A model generated the notes under the pieces. That model ran no database searches. It saw nothing but the letters and a program-made list of their open reading frames with translations, and had not been told where the DNA came from. A program made the translations under genes and the position numbers. 64,000 bases of DNA from Anoxybacillus mongoliensis (GTDB taxonomy: Bacteria; Bacillota; Bacilli; Bacillales; Anoxybacillaceae), in contig NZ_JACHEQ010000009.1 in NCBI RefSeq assembly GCF_014201515.1, forward strand, positions 56,701 through 120,700. The letters are read 5' to 3'. Of the stretch, positions 25,694 through 33,065 are shown piece by piece. Each line of letters opens with the position of its first letter. The first letter of the stretch is position 1.

Positions 25694-25739
25694 ATTGGTA
25701 AATGTGATAGATTGTTTAGTGTTTCATCACTCTACCAAT
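25694..25739. promoter_or_regulatory. Inverted repeat in the leader/promoter region of the YuiF-like gene
   Basis: ATTGGTA-AAT-GTGAT (25694-25708) is mirrored by ATCAC-TC-TACCAAT (25726-25739). A TTGACG hexamer lies at 25684-25689. It may be an operator or leader hairpin for the gene starting at 25774. Confidence 0.4.
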
Positions 25740-25773
25740 TTATCAAACTAAAGTATTTTATGGAGGTCACATC

Positions 25774-27084
25774 ATGAATGCTGTTGTCGTCTCAGTACTC
25801 GTCATGCTCATTCTTAGTTTAATACGAATGAACGTTGTATTTTCATTACTAATCGCATCATTAGTAGGAGGATGGATCGGAAATCTTAGCCTTTCTAAAA
25901 CAGTTGAAGTGTTTTCAGAAGGATTAGGGAATAGCGCAGAAGTCGCTTTAAGTTATGCTTTGTTAGGTGGGTTTGCTATTGCTATTTCGAAAACAGGATT
26001 ACCGAACGCCATTGTTCATATCATTATAAAAATCGTTGGAAAACAAGGGGAAGAAAAAAGGACACAATATTCCAAAGCTCTTGTTCTTCTTGTCGTTTTA
26101 TTGATGTCTTGTTTGTCACAAAACTTAATCCCAATCCATATTGCGTTTATCCCTATTTTGATTCCGCCACTTTTGCACGTCTTAAATGAATTGCAAGTGG
26201 ATCGCCGATTAGTCGCATCAATTATTACATTTGGTTTAATTACTCCGTATATGTGGTTACCTACCGGATTTGGAGCCATTTTTCATGATATTGTTCAATC
26301 AAATATGGCTCAAGGTGGATTAGCCGTTGCAAAATCAGATATTCCAAAAGCGATGTTTTTACCTTCACTCGGAATGATCGTCGGTTTACTTCTTGCTTTT
26401 TTCACATATCGAAAACCGCGCACATATAAACAAGTAAAACTAGAAAGTGAAAAAAATGAATCGTTTCAACAACGCGGAGTGTGGTTTGCGATCATTGCTG
26501 TCGTCACCGCTTTAACCGTACAACTTGCTCTCGATTCCATGATTTTTGGAGCATTTGCAGGAATTGTCGTCATTTACTTAAGCGGGTGCATTCGTTTAGC
26601 AGAGAGCGACCGTTTATTAACAGAAGGTATGCGTATGATGGCGTTCATTGGATTTGTGATGTTAAGCGCCTCAGGATTCGCCAATGTATTGAAACACACT
26701 GGCCACATTGAGAAACTCGTTGAACAAGCCGCTTCACTTATTGGCCATAACGCAACGCTTGGCGCATTGCTTATGTTAATTGTCGGACTACTGATCACGA
26801 TGGGAATTGGATCTTCGTTTTCTACTGTTCCGATTATCGCAACAATTTTCGTTCCGCTTTGTATGAAGCTTGGGCTTAGTCCGATGGCAACAATTGCGAT
26901 TATTGGTGCTGCTGGTGCACTTGGTGATGCTGGATCACCTGCCTCTGATAGCACGCTTGGTCCAACATCAGGTTTGAACGTTGACGGTCAACATCATCAC
27001 ATTTGGGATACATGTGTCCCAACATTTATTCATTACAACATTCCTGTCATTATTTTCGCATGGATCGCAGCGATAGTGCTATAA
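25774..27084 (+). CDS. Na+/H+ antiporter family protein (YuiF-like)
   Basis: The 436-residue protein starts after TATGGAGGTCACATC and has about twelve hydrophobic segments. YuiF relatives of the NhaC/ArsB-like ion transporter superfamily show the GLGNSAEVALSYALLGGFA segment near residue 50 and a conserved GDAGSPASDSTLGPTSGLN near residue 385, where Asp residues could bind the ion. Proposed roles are sodium or amino acid transport coupled to protons. It is a single-gene unit with an upstream inverted repeat and a downstream terminator. Confidence 0.85.
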   Translation: MNAVVVSVLVMLILSLIRMNVVFSLLIASLVGGWIGNLSLSKTVEVFSEGLGNSAEVALSYALLGGFAIAISKTGLPNAIVHIIIKIVGKQGEEKRTQYSKALVLLVVLLMSCLSQNLIPIHIAFIPILIPPLLHVLNELQVDRRLVASIITFGLITPYMWLPTGFGAIFHDIVQSNMAQGGLAVAKSDIPKAMFLPSLGMIVGLLLAFFTYRKPRTYKQVKLESEKNESFQQRGVWFAIIAVVTALTVQLALDSMIFGAFAGIVVIYLSGCIRLAESDRLLTEGMRMMAFIGFVMLSASGFANVLKHTGHIEKLVEQAASLIGHNATLGALLMLIVGLLITMGIGSSFSTVPIIATIFVPLCMKLGLSPMATIAIIGAAGALGDAGSPASDSTLGPTSGLNVDGQHHHIWDTCVPTFIHYNIPVIIFAWIAAIVL

Positions 27085-27090
27085 AAAGAG

Positions 27091-27121
27091 AGGGTGTCCC
27101 AAAAGTAACGGGGCACCCTTT
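27091..27121 (+). terminator. Terminator of the YuiF-like gene
   Basis: AGGGTGTCCC (27091-27100) pairs imperfectly with GGGGCACCCT (27110-27119), followed by TTGTT. It coincides with the left end of an IS-like remnant. Confidence 0.6.
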
Positions 27122-27209
27122 GTTATAACCATATATAGACACTGAAAACCTTTATGAAACTATATATCGTATCCCCCTTGGGTGAAGGAGACCTTTTGAG
27201 TCAGTCCCT
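27091..27209. mobile_element. 119-bp miniature element / IS-end remnant (candidate)
   Basis: The left end AGGGTGTCCCAAAAGT resembles the inverse of the right end, whose complement reads AGGGACTGACTCAAAAGGT. Both look like terminal inverted repeats of Bacillaceae insertion sequences (GGGTGTCCCAAAAGT type). An internal ATATATAG/CTATATAT repeat lies between them. There is no transposase and no clear target duplication, so this is a tentative MITE or relic. Confidence 0.4.
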
Positions 27210-27323
27210 TTTTTTGTCGAAACTTCATCGCACATTCCGACATTTTTTTTTAAATCAAATATGTTAATGTATTGTAAAGTATATTTCAAAATTGTAAATA
27301 TGCACGAAGGAGGAATGAACACG

Positions 27324-27593
27324 ATGATTTCGCAATTTATTGATCAAACAGAGGCAGCAATCCTTCGCTTTTCAGTATCATTATTGAAAGAAATCGAATT
27401 AAAAATTATAAAAAAACAAATGATTTCACAACATCAAGCAATGAAATACGCCAAACAGCAAATTGATTTATTTGTTAAACAAATGCATTTCCGTCAAGCG
27501 CTAATCGCCGTGTATCGATCGGAATTATATATATACATCTCTAAAAAGCTGGATCTTGTATTTGAAAAATATCGCGTATTTAAATGTGTGTAA
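27324..27593 (+). CDS. Conserved hypothetical protein (89 aa)
   Basis: ATG at 27324 is preferred over one at 27315 because AGGAGG is ten bases upstream. The 89-residue product is almost all helix, strongly basic (many Lys and Gln), with no Cys or signal peptide, beginning MISQFIDQTEAAILRF. It is convergent with the carboxypeptidase gene, separated by two bases. I do not recognise the family. A Spo0A-like TTTGTCGAA lies about 110 bases upstream but may be chance. Confidence 0.6.
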   Translation: MISQFIDQTEAAILRFSVSLLKEIELKIIKKQMISQHQAMKYAKQQIDLFVKQMHFRQALIAVYRSELYIYISKKLDLVFEKYRVFKCV

Positions 27594-27595
27594 GC

Positions 27596-28399
27596 TTATA
27601 TTTTCTTTACGATTTGAAAATATTCTTCCAACGTAATTTGTTTCTCATAAATGACTTTGGCCGCTTTTTTACCAACATAACGCAAATGCCAAGGTTCGTA
27701 TTGATATTTCGTAATATGTTCCTTTCCTTTCGGATAGCGAATAATAAAACCAAATTCATGTGCATGTTGAGCTACCCATTTCCCCTCCCGTGTGTCACCA
27801 AATGTGGGGGTAATAGTATATTGAACACTCGGACTAGTAATATCGATCGCCAGTCCTGTCTGATGTTCACTTTTTCCGGGCATCGCAACAGCAACAACAG
27901 CTTTTTCTTCCCCTAATCGTTGAACTTCAGATGCAAATAGTTGTTGTTGCCGTTCATATGAACGATATCCTGACACAGCATATAACTCGATCTGTTGTTG
28001 TTTCGCTGCTGTAAACAGCGCTTCCAATGCCTTTGCAGCTTCCGAGCGCATATGACGTTTTTCGATATTCGTTTCTTTAAACGTAAACGGAACATTTGGA
28101 ATGACTAAGTCAGTTGGCTTGTAGTCAGCTGGTAATTGCTGTTCTTTATTTACTAAAGCTAGCACATTATCTGGATTCATAATGACGTTTACCCCATTTT
28201 GCACTTCAATTTGATTCCAAAATCGTTCTTCAAGTACAAGTTCTTCTTGTTCCTTCGTTTCAGAAGATGGTACCGGTGTTTCAGAAGATGGCTCTTCAAC
28301 TTGTACAGGAGGTTTAGACGGTTTTGGTTCTTGCTCAAGTGATCCAAATGATTGACAGCCGCCAATTATAATGACAAAACAACATAACCATTTTTTCAT
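27596..28399 (-). CDS. yodJ: D,D-carboxypeptidase-type lipoprotein (VanY family, YodJ)
   Basis: The start at 28399 follows GAGGGAGAAAAA. The 267-residue product has a lipoprotein signal (lipobox IIGGC) and a Pro/Glu/Ser linker to about residue 60. The VanY domain carries GYRSYERQQQL, MPGKSEHQTGLAIDI (His and Asp zinc ligands) and EPWHLRYVG (third His). It trims D-Ala from peptidoglycan stem peptides at the outer face of the membrane. Position next to deoD matches B. subtilis yodJ-deoD. Confidence 0.88.
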   Translation of the reverse strand: MKKWLCCFVIIIGGCQSFGSLEQEPKPSKPPVQVEEPSSETPVPSSETKEQEELVLEERFWNQIEVQNGVNVIMNPDNVLALVNKEQQLPADYKPTDLVIPNVPFTFKETNIEKRHMRSEAAKALEALFTAAKQQQIELYAVSGYRSYERQQQLFASEVQRLGEEKAVVAVAMPGKSEHQTGLAIDITSPSVQYTITPTFGDTREGKWVAQHAHEFGFIIRYPKGKEHITKYQYEPWHLRYVGKKAAKVIYEKQITLEEYFQIVKKI

Positions 28400-28416
28400 T
28401 TTTTCTCCCTCACAAA

Positions 28417-28455
28417 TAGAAGAAAGCTCCGCGAGGAATGATCCGCAGGAGCCTT
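28417..28455 (-). terminator. Terminator of deoD
   Basis: AAGGCTCC (28455-28448, minus strand) pairs with GGAGCTTT (28430-28423) with a long loop, followed by CTTCTATTTG. The T-tract is weak. Confidence 0.6.
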
Positions 28456-28460
28456 CTTTG

Positions 28461-29165
28461 TTATTGACGAATCGCTGTTTCAAGTGCTACTTCGATCATT
28501 TCATTAAATGTCGTTTGACGCTCTTCAGCTGTTGTTTCTTCCCCTGTTAAAATATGATCACTTACTGTTAGGACAGATAACGCTTTTCTGCCAAATTTTG
28601 CGGCTAATGTGTAAAGCGCTGTTGTTTCCATCTCTACAGCAAGTACACCGTAACGTGCCAGTTTTTCAAATTGTGCATTTTCATTATAAAACATGTCAGC
28701 TGTAAATACACTTCCAATTTTTAGTTGCAACCCTTTTTCTTTTCCAATTTCATATGCTGTTTTCAGCAAGTCGAAGTTAGCTGTTGGGGCGTAATCAATC
28801 CCTCCAAACGTCATACGATTCATTTGTGAGTCGGTTGAAGATGCCATCGCTAAAATGACGTCGCGGACTTTTACATCTTTCTGAATGGCACCACACGTTC
28901 CAACGCGAATTAACGTTTGAACGTTATAACTTTGCATCAATTCTGTAACGTAAATAGAGATGGATGGCACACCCATACCGGTTCCTTGAACAGAAATGCG
29001 ATGTCCTTTATATGTACCTGTAAATCCTAACATACCACGAACTTGATTATAGCAAGTAGCTCCTTCTAAAAACGTCTCGGCAATATACTTTGCGCGAAGC
29101 GGATCCCCTGGAAGTAAAATTTTATCCGCAACTTCATGTTCTTTCGCTCCAATATGAACGCTCAT
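28461..29165 (-). CDS. deoD: Purine-nucleoside phosphorylase, DeoD type
   Basis: The start at 29165 follows TAAAGGAGGATGCTTA. The 234-residue enzyme has the hexameric PNP hallmarks: [21 protein letters not shown] at the N-terminus, GTGMGVPS, the phosphate loop [15 protein letters not shown] near residue 180 (ribose-binding Glu) and VSDH with catalytic Asp204-equivalent. It cleaves purine nucleosides with phosphate for salvage. It lies upstream of yodJ as in B. subtilis. Confidence 0.96.
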   Translation of the reverse strand: MSVHIGAKEHEVADKILLPGDPLRAKYIAETFLEGATCYNQVRGMLGFTGTYKGHRISVQGTGMGVPSISIYVTELMQSYNVQTLIRVGTCGAIQKDVKVRDVILAMASSTDSQMNRMTFGGIDYAPTANFDLLKTAYEIGKEKGLQLKIGSVFTADMFYNENAQFEKLARYGVLAVEMETTALYTLAAKFGRKALSVLTVSDHILTGEETTAEERQTTFNEMIEVALETAIRQ

Positions 29166-29247
29166 TAAGCATCCTCCTTTAAGCTTTATCGTTGCATATA
29201 TACTATACCACACTCCTATGTTTCGCTAAAGCATTGTTTTTCATGTA

Positions 29248-29271
29248 TAAAAAAAAGAGGGGCGTCCCCTC
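29248..29271 (-). terminator. Terminator of the 120-aa membrane protein gene
   Basis: GAGGGG (29257-29262) pairs with CCCCTC (29266-29271), with eight Ts following on the minus strand. Confidence 0.88.
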
Positions 29272-29272
29272 G

Positions 29273-29635
29273 TTACGATATTTTTCGAAAATACTTTGGT
29301 TTTACATATAAAACTTTTTTATCTTCGCTTACGACATATTTTTTCTTCGCTTGTTCGTAATGCTCATATATTAAATAACAAACAACATAAATCGGTAACA
29401 TTGCTTCCAAAGACGCTAAATAAATGAGGTAAAATGGATGTGCATTCGTTTCGAACATCCCACTAAATACATAGTAAGCGCTTGCAATTACAACGTTAGT
29501 GATGCTAATGTTTGCAAAATGGAGTAAAAAAATTTTCTTTCTTCTTCCAATAAATCGCTCTAATTCGAACTTAATAAACAATGAACAAAAAATCGCAATA
29601 ATGCCGACAATCGAAGAAATGATGAACGCAAACAT
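29273..29635 (-). CDS. Hypothetical membrane protein with three or four TM segments
   Basis: ATG at 29635 (behind GGGGTGGGAAAAG) gives 120 residues; a GTG at 29647 is possible. Hydrophobic segments lie at about 3-22, 40-62 and 75-95, followed by a basic cytoplasmic tail ending in KPKYFRKIS. No motif is recognised. It lies between deoD and the yodL block on the same strand as deoD, and it has its own terminator. Confidence 0.65.
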   Translation of the reverse strand: MFAFIISSIVGIIAIFCSLFIKFELERFIGRRKKIFLLHFANISITNVVIASAYYVFSGMFETNAHPFYLIYLASLEAMLPIYVVCYLIYEHYEQAKKKYVVSEDKKVLYVKPKYFRKIS

Positions 29636-29716
29636 CGCTTTTCCCACCCCATGTGTATATTTTTTATGAGCCTGTCGATATTAATGGATGTCACTACATG
29701 TAAAGGAGGATTACGA

Positions 29717-29842
29717 TTGGGAAAAAAACATCGCAACCGCATCAATAGCCCGAAGAAAAACAATCATGTTCCAAAAGAAACGTTGATCGCTGAAGCTGAA
29801 GCACACGATAAAGAGTACAATGCTGATAGACGAAAAAGATAA
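29717..29842 (+). CDS. Small basic protein (41 aa) with TTG start
   Basis: TTG at 29717 follows TAAAGGAGGATTACGA, an excellent site. The 41-residue product is highly charged (MGKKHRNRINSPKK... start, DRRKR end), probably disordered, with no Cys. A good terminator follows immediately. This type of small hydrophilic gene is common among sporulation genes of Bacillaceae, but I do not recognise the exact family. Confidence 0.68.
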   Translation: MGKKHRNRINSPKKNNHVPKETLIAEAEAHDKEYNADRRKR

Positions 29843-29843
29843 T

Positions 29844-29872
29844 CCCCTTGCATGCACAAGGGGAATTTTTTA
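29844..29872 (+). terminator. Terminator of the 41-aa gene
   Basis: CCCCTTG (29844-29850) pairs with CAAGGGG (29857-29863), followed by AATTTTTT. Confidence 0.88.
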
Positions 29873-29943
29873 TCATACTCTAACCTTGTGCTAATTGTCT
29901 ATATACAATATAGCACAATTTTGTGAACATTTAAAGACATTTT

Positions 29944-30261
29944 TTAACGTACATGCATGCGATGAATGCGTTCCCATCCATCCGGACTTAAACGATAAAA
30001 AAATTGACCGTACTTTCCTTCATCAATGAGTAAAATGTCACCTGTCCCAACATAACGCGCCTCATAATCTTTCGGTACTAAATCAGGAACGTTAAACATG
30101 CGATAAACTTCAGCCAATACATCATCATGATCTTCCCCATCCACCGTCAGTCGATACACTTGTCGATATCCTTTTGTTTGACCAAATTGCGGAGTTTGAA
30201 ATAACGTTACGTCATAACATTGTGTGGGTTTTAATATTTTCCCCATAAACATTCGAATCAC
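29944..30261 (-). CDS. yodL: YodL-like protein (MreB-interaction family)
   Basis: GTG at 30261 sits 9 bases after GGGAG; ATG at 30267 is an alternative. The roughly 105-residue product carries the pattern CYDVTLFQTPQFGQTKGYR near the N-terminus, then ARYVGTGDILLIDEGK and a C-terminal GWERIHRMHVR, which I associate with YodL. B. subtilis YodL is expressed in sporulation and inhibits MreB-directed cell width control when overproduced. Position between deoD and yozD supports the name. Confidence 0.78.
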   Translation of the reverse strand: MIRMFMGKILKPTQCYDVTLFQTPQFGQTKGYRQVYRLTVDGEDHDDVLAEVYRMFNVPDLVPKDYEARYVGTGDILLIDEGKYGQFFYRLSPDGWERIHRMHVR

Positions 30262-30383
30262 TAACATCCACTCCCTTTCTTCATTACGTAACATATTAGT
30301 GATTCGTTTTGTCGATTCCTTTTGCATTTTTTTACTATTTTTGTCGAATATATATAATCTTCCGACATTTCTACGCAAAAAAG

Positions 30384-30407
30384 AAAGATTGGGAGCTCCC
30401 AATCTTT
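30384..30407. terminator. Perfect palindromic terminator of spo0M
   Basis: AAAGATTGGGAG and CTCCCAATCTTT abut without a loop (a 24-base palindrome; a short loop forms on folding). A and T runs flank it on both sides. Confidence 0.8.
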
Positions 30408-31177
30408 TAAGCATATCGTCGAATCAAGGCAGCAAGATCTGTTTGTAATGTTTGAATATGCTGCTCATGAATGGTGACGCGGATAAATGTTTCATCTAAA
30501 TCAAGTGCCTCTGCAAATAATCCAGTTAACCCACGCGCCCGTCGATCGACTTGCATAAGCAATTCACATTCACCTAGTGCATGTGGGAAAAAGATGATTT
30601 CCACTTCATCAAGCTTTCCACGAAATTCACCACTAACCGGTACAAATTCAAACTCTTGAACAAATGGAAGTCGTTTACGAACATGATAAGCGGCCTCTTT
30701 GCACTCGGCTTCTTTTAAACGGAATCCTAAGTTTTCCATCACTTGAAATACTGCATTCATGACTCTAGTTGGTTGAACGCGAATATAATCTTCATCTGTT
30801 GGATCGATCGCATTTTTTATGTCAAGTCCTGTGTGTAGCCACACCCTCGTTCTTCCGACTGTAATTGGCGTATCAATCGGAAGAGAAAAAGAAAACGGAA
30901 ATTGTTTCTTTTCACCAGCGTGAATAACAAAGGATTGAGCAATTTTCCACTTTTCAATGATTGCATGCTTCGTTACTTTTCGATCATCTACTTCTTTTGT
31001 ATATGTAGCACAAAGAGATAAATATATATCATCAATCTGTTGATCTATATTTCCGCCTGTCATCTCTACAACTCCTGTAATGCTTTCACCGAGTGATAAT
31101 TGCGATTCGTGTAACTTCGTATCTACCTTCGCTGCCCCGATACCAATACTTGCTAAAACTTTATTAAATAGTCCCAT
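30407..31177 (-). CDS. spo0M: Sporulation control protein Spo0M
   Basis: The 256-residue protein starts MGLFNKVLASIGIG behind GGGGGGTTGTTTT and shows the arrestin-like beta-sandwich pattern of Spo0M (VDTKL, GGNIDQQIDDIYLSL, ITVGRTRVWLHTGLDI). A C-terminal helical section contains LQTDLAALIRRYA. Spo0M controls sporulation stage 0 and is under sigma-H in B. subtilis; no sigma-H box was verified here. It is flanked by yodL and yozD. Confidence 0.92.
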   Translation of the reverse strand: MGLFNKVLASIGIGAAKVDTKLHESQLSLGESITGVVEMTGGNIDQQIDDIYLSLCATYTKEVDDRKVTKHAIIEKWKIAQSFVIHAGEKKQFPFSFSLPIDTPITVGRTRVWLHTGLDIKNAIDPTDEDYIRVQPTRVMNAVFQVMENLGFRLKEAECKEAAYHVRKRLPFVQEFEFVPVSGEFRGKLDEVEIIFFPHALGECELLMQVDRRARGLTGLFAEALDLDETFIRVTIHEQHIQTLQTDLAALIRRYA

Positions 31178-31246
31178 AAAACAACCCCCCATTATTTTTC
31201 ATTCTATATGTTTTACGAATAAGAAAGAAAAACGTTTCAACTTTCA

Positions 31247-31274
31247 AATAAAAAACGACGGAACAACCGCCGTT
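31247..31274 (-). terminator. Terminator of yozD
   Basis: AACGACGG (31254-31261) pairs with CCGCCGTT (31267-31274) including a G-T pair, followed by TTTTTTATTTG on the minus strand. Confidence 0.78.
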
Positions 31275-31448
31275 TTATTCGTCAATTATTTCTTCATCAA
31301 TAATACATTTTTCAATCAAATAATCAAACATAATATCTGCTATTTCTTCGATTTCACGCTCTGTTGGGACAAAGCCTCGCCGAACAAGTTCATTGTAAAA
31401 GAACTCCGCAATTTCTTCCGTATCAATAACGACTTCAATTTCTTTCAC
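31275..31448 (-). CDS. yozD: YozD family protein (57 aa)
   Basis: GTG at 31448 follows AAAGGGGGCGATGTT and opens a 57-residue acidic protein starting MKEIEVVIDTEEIAEFFYNEL, with RRGFVPTEREI and a Cys near residue 48. The product closely follows my memory of B. subtilis YozD, which lies in the same order after yodL. Function is unknown. The GTG start makes it easy to miss. Confidence 0.82.
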   Translation of the reverse strand: MKEIEVVIDTEEIAEFFYNELVRRGFVPTEREIEEIADIMFDYLIEKCIIDEEIIDE

Positions 31449-31567
31449 AACATCGCCCCCTTTGTATTATGTTATGAAAAAATCATTCATTTATGTCATC
31501 CGTTTTTATGTATATTTGCCGTTGTGCGCACATACGTTGAAAGTAAAAAAGAGCGGAGGACAAGCTT

Positions 31568-31678
31568 ATGGACGAACGAATGGATCAATGGATGGAAACG
31601 ATCACGAATACATTATTCTGCATCATATTCTTTTTTTGCATACCATATTTCATATATTTGTTATGGCAATGTATATAG
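31568..31678 (+). CDS. Single-pass small membrane protein (36 aa)
   Basis: ATG at 31568 follows GAGCGGAGGACAAGCTT. The 36-residue product has an acidic N-terminus (MDERMDQWMETITN) and one hydrophobic helix (about 15-33) with three Cys residues. It is convergent with the 64-aa gene at 31681, two bases away. No family recognised. The ribosome binding site and composition support a real gene. Confidence 0.55.
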   Translation: MDERMDQWMETITNTLFCIIFFFCIPYFIYLLWQCI

Positions 31679-31680
31679 CG

Positions 31681-31875
31681 TTATTCGCGTCGTTTCCGTC
31701 GAGTAAATTTTTTTAGTTGTTCAACGACTTGCTTCATCATCTGTTCATACTGTTCGTCACCAAACCATTCATGCAGCCATTTATAGTCGTTGTAAATATC
31801 TAATAAACCGTCAATAATCTCTTTTTCTTCTTGTCTTCGTCGCAATCGCTCATTTTCAAATTTTCGTGATATCAC
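31681..31875 (-). CDS. Small charged protein (64 aa)
   Basis: GTG at 31875 lies behind GGAGTGAAG. The 64-residue product is helical and highly charged (RRRQEEKEII near residue 12, KKFTRRKRRE at the end) with a WLHEWFGDEQYEQMM centre. No domain recognised. It is on the same strand as bioB but separated by the bioB terminator region, so it is its own unit. Confidence 0.55.
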   Translation of the reverse strand: MISRKFENERLRRRQEEKEIIDGLLDIYNDYKWLHEWFGDEQYEQMMKQVVEQLKKFTRRKRRE

Positions 31876-31930
31876 ATGAACTTCACTCCAATGTTAAGCA
31901 TCGTAATTAGTAATAGTATATGTATAGATA

Positions 31931-31957
31931 AAAAAGCCGACACAACGTCGGCTTTTT
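31931..31957. terminator. Terminator of bioB
   Basis: GCCGAC (31936-31941) and GTCGGC (31947-31952) form the stem between A5 and T6 runs, usable on both strands. Confidence 0.9.
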
Positions 31958-32946
31958 TATCTCACATAAGATGCTGGAGCAAAGTCAATATCAAATCCTA
32001 AATCTTCAATCATTTGAAAATCAGCATGTTTTTCTTGTCCCGCAGTCGTTAAGTAATCTCCAACAAAAATGGAGTTCGCAGCATACAAACCAAGCGGTTG
32101 TAAGCTACGTAAGTTTACTTCCCTGCCTCCAGAAATACGAATTTCTTTCGTAGGGTTAGTGTATCGAAATAATGCCAGCACTTTTAAACAGTAGCGCGGA
32201 TGCAATTCTTTTGTCCCCTCTAATGGCGTTCCATCAATCGCATGAAGAAAATTTACAGGGATCGAATCCGCGTCTAACGCTTTTAAACTTCTCGCCATTG
32301 CAACCACATCTTGTTTTGTTTCTTTCATACCGATAATCACACCAGAACACGGGGACATCCCTGCTTCCTTGACCGTTTCTACCGTACGTACCCGATCATC
32401 GTATGTATGGGAAGTCGTAATGTGAGGATGATGTTCTCTAGATGTGTTAATGTTATGATTGTAGCGATCGACACCCGCCTCCTTTAAACGCAACGCCTGT
32501 TCCGGTTTTAATATTCCCAGACAGGCACATACTTTTAAACCGTACATTTCTTTAATTTCTTTCACTGCAGATACAACAATATCAATTTCTTTATCGCTTG
32601 GCCCCCTGCCACTTGCGACAATGCAGTATGTTCCTATTTTTGACTCATACGCTCGCTTGGCTCCTTGTAAAATGGTATCTTTATTTACCATTTTATATGT
32701 CGGAACTGAAGCAGTTGATATAGAAGATTGGGAACAATATCCGCAATTTTCTGGGCACAATCCTGACTTTGCATTCATAATCATATTTAATTTCACTTTA
32801 TTTCCGTAATACGTTTTGCGAATGCGGTAAGCGCCTTGGAGTAATAGTAATAGCTCATCATCGGGGCAATTTAATATAGCAAGCGCCTCATTGTCTGTAA
32901 TTTCTCCCCCGTCTAACACACGATCTGCTAACGATAACCAATCCAT
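31957..32946 (-). CDS. bioB: Biotin synthase BioB (radical SAM)
   Basis: The start at 32946 follows AAAAGGGGGAGAATC. The 329-residue radical SAM enzyme has the cluster motif SGLCPENCGYCSQSS (CxxxCxxC, about residue 65-80). The [2Fe-2S] ligands are Cys in VACLG-like KVCACLG and SPCSGVIIGM, and Arg in EIRISGGRE. It inserts sulfur into dethiobiotin. It is a lone gene here with no bioA/D/F neighbour. A BirA-type operator covers its promoter. Confidence 0.95.
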   Translation of the reverse strand: MDWLSLADRVLDGGEITDNEALAILNCPDDELLLLLQGAYRIRKTYYGNKVKLNMIMNAKSGLCPENCGYCSQSSISTASVPTYKMVNKDTILQGAKRAYESKIGTYCIVASGRGPSDKEIDIVVSAVKEIKEMYGLKVCACLGILKPEQALRLKEAGVDRYNHNINTSREHHPHITTSHTYDDRVRTVETVKEAGMSPCSGVIIGMKETKQDVVAMARSLKALDADSIPVNFLHAIDGTPLEGTKELHPRYCLKVLALFRYTNPTKEIRISGGREVNLRSLQPLGLYAANSIFVGDYLTTAGQEKHADFQMIEDLGFDIDFAPASYVR

Positions 32947-32978
32947 GATTCTCCCCCTTTTACTTCTAATTACCAATA

Positions 32979-33007
32979 ATCGTATTCGATCAACGGATAT
33001 ATGTCAA
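32979..33007 (-). promoter_or_regulatory. Promoter of bioB
   Basis: On the minus strand TTGACA (33007-33002) and TACGAT (32984-32979) are spaced by 17 bases. The -35 box is inside the BirA operator. Confidence 0.7.
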
Positions 33008-33030
33008 CATTATTTTTATATAAGTTAACA
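33002..33030. promoter_or_regulatory. BirA (biotin repressor) operator
   Basis: TGTCAAC, 15 bases, GTTAACA matches the TGTTAAC-N15-GTTAACA pattern of Bacillus BirA sites with one deviation. It overlaps the -35 box of bioB. Confidence 0.8.
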
Positions 33031-33065
33031 AAAAGGATAGCTAGCGAGTCATTCTCGCTAGCTAT
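33030..33065 (-). terminator. Terminator of the FAD-dependent protein gene
   Basis: ATAGCTAGCGA (33037-33047) pairs with TCGCTAGCTAT (33055-33065), followed by CCTTTTTGTT on the minus strand. It overlaps the end of that gene and abuts the BirA operator. Confidence 0.75.

Noticed and set aside
30340..30348. Spo0A-like box TTTGTCGAA between spo0M and yodL, and another near 27212
   Set aside because: Each is a single 9-mer that could occur by chance in a window this size, with no promoter geometry to support it.
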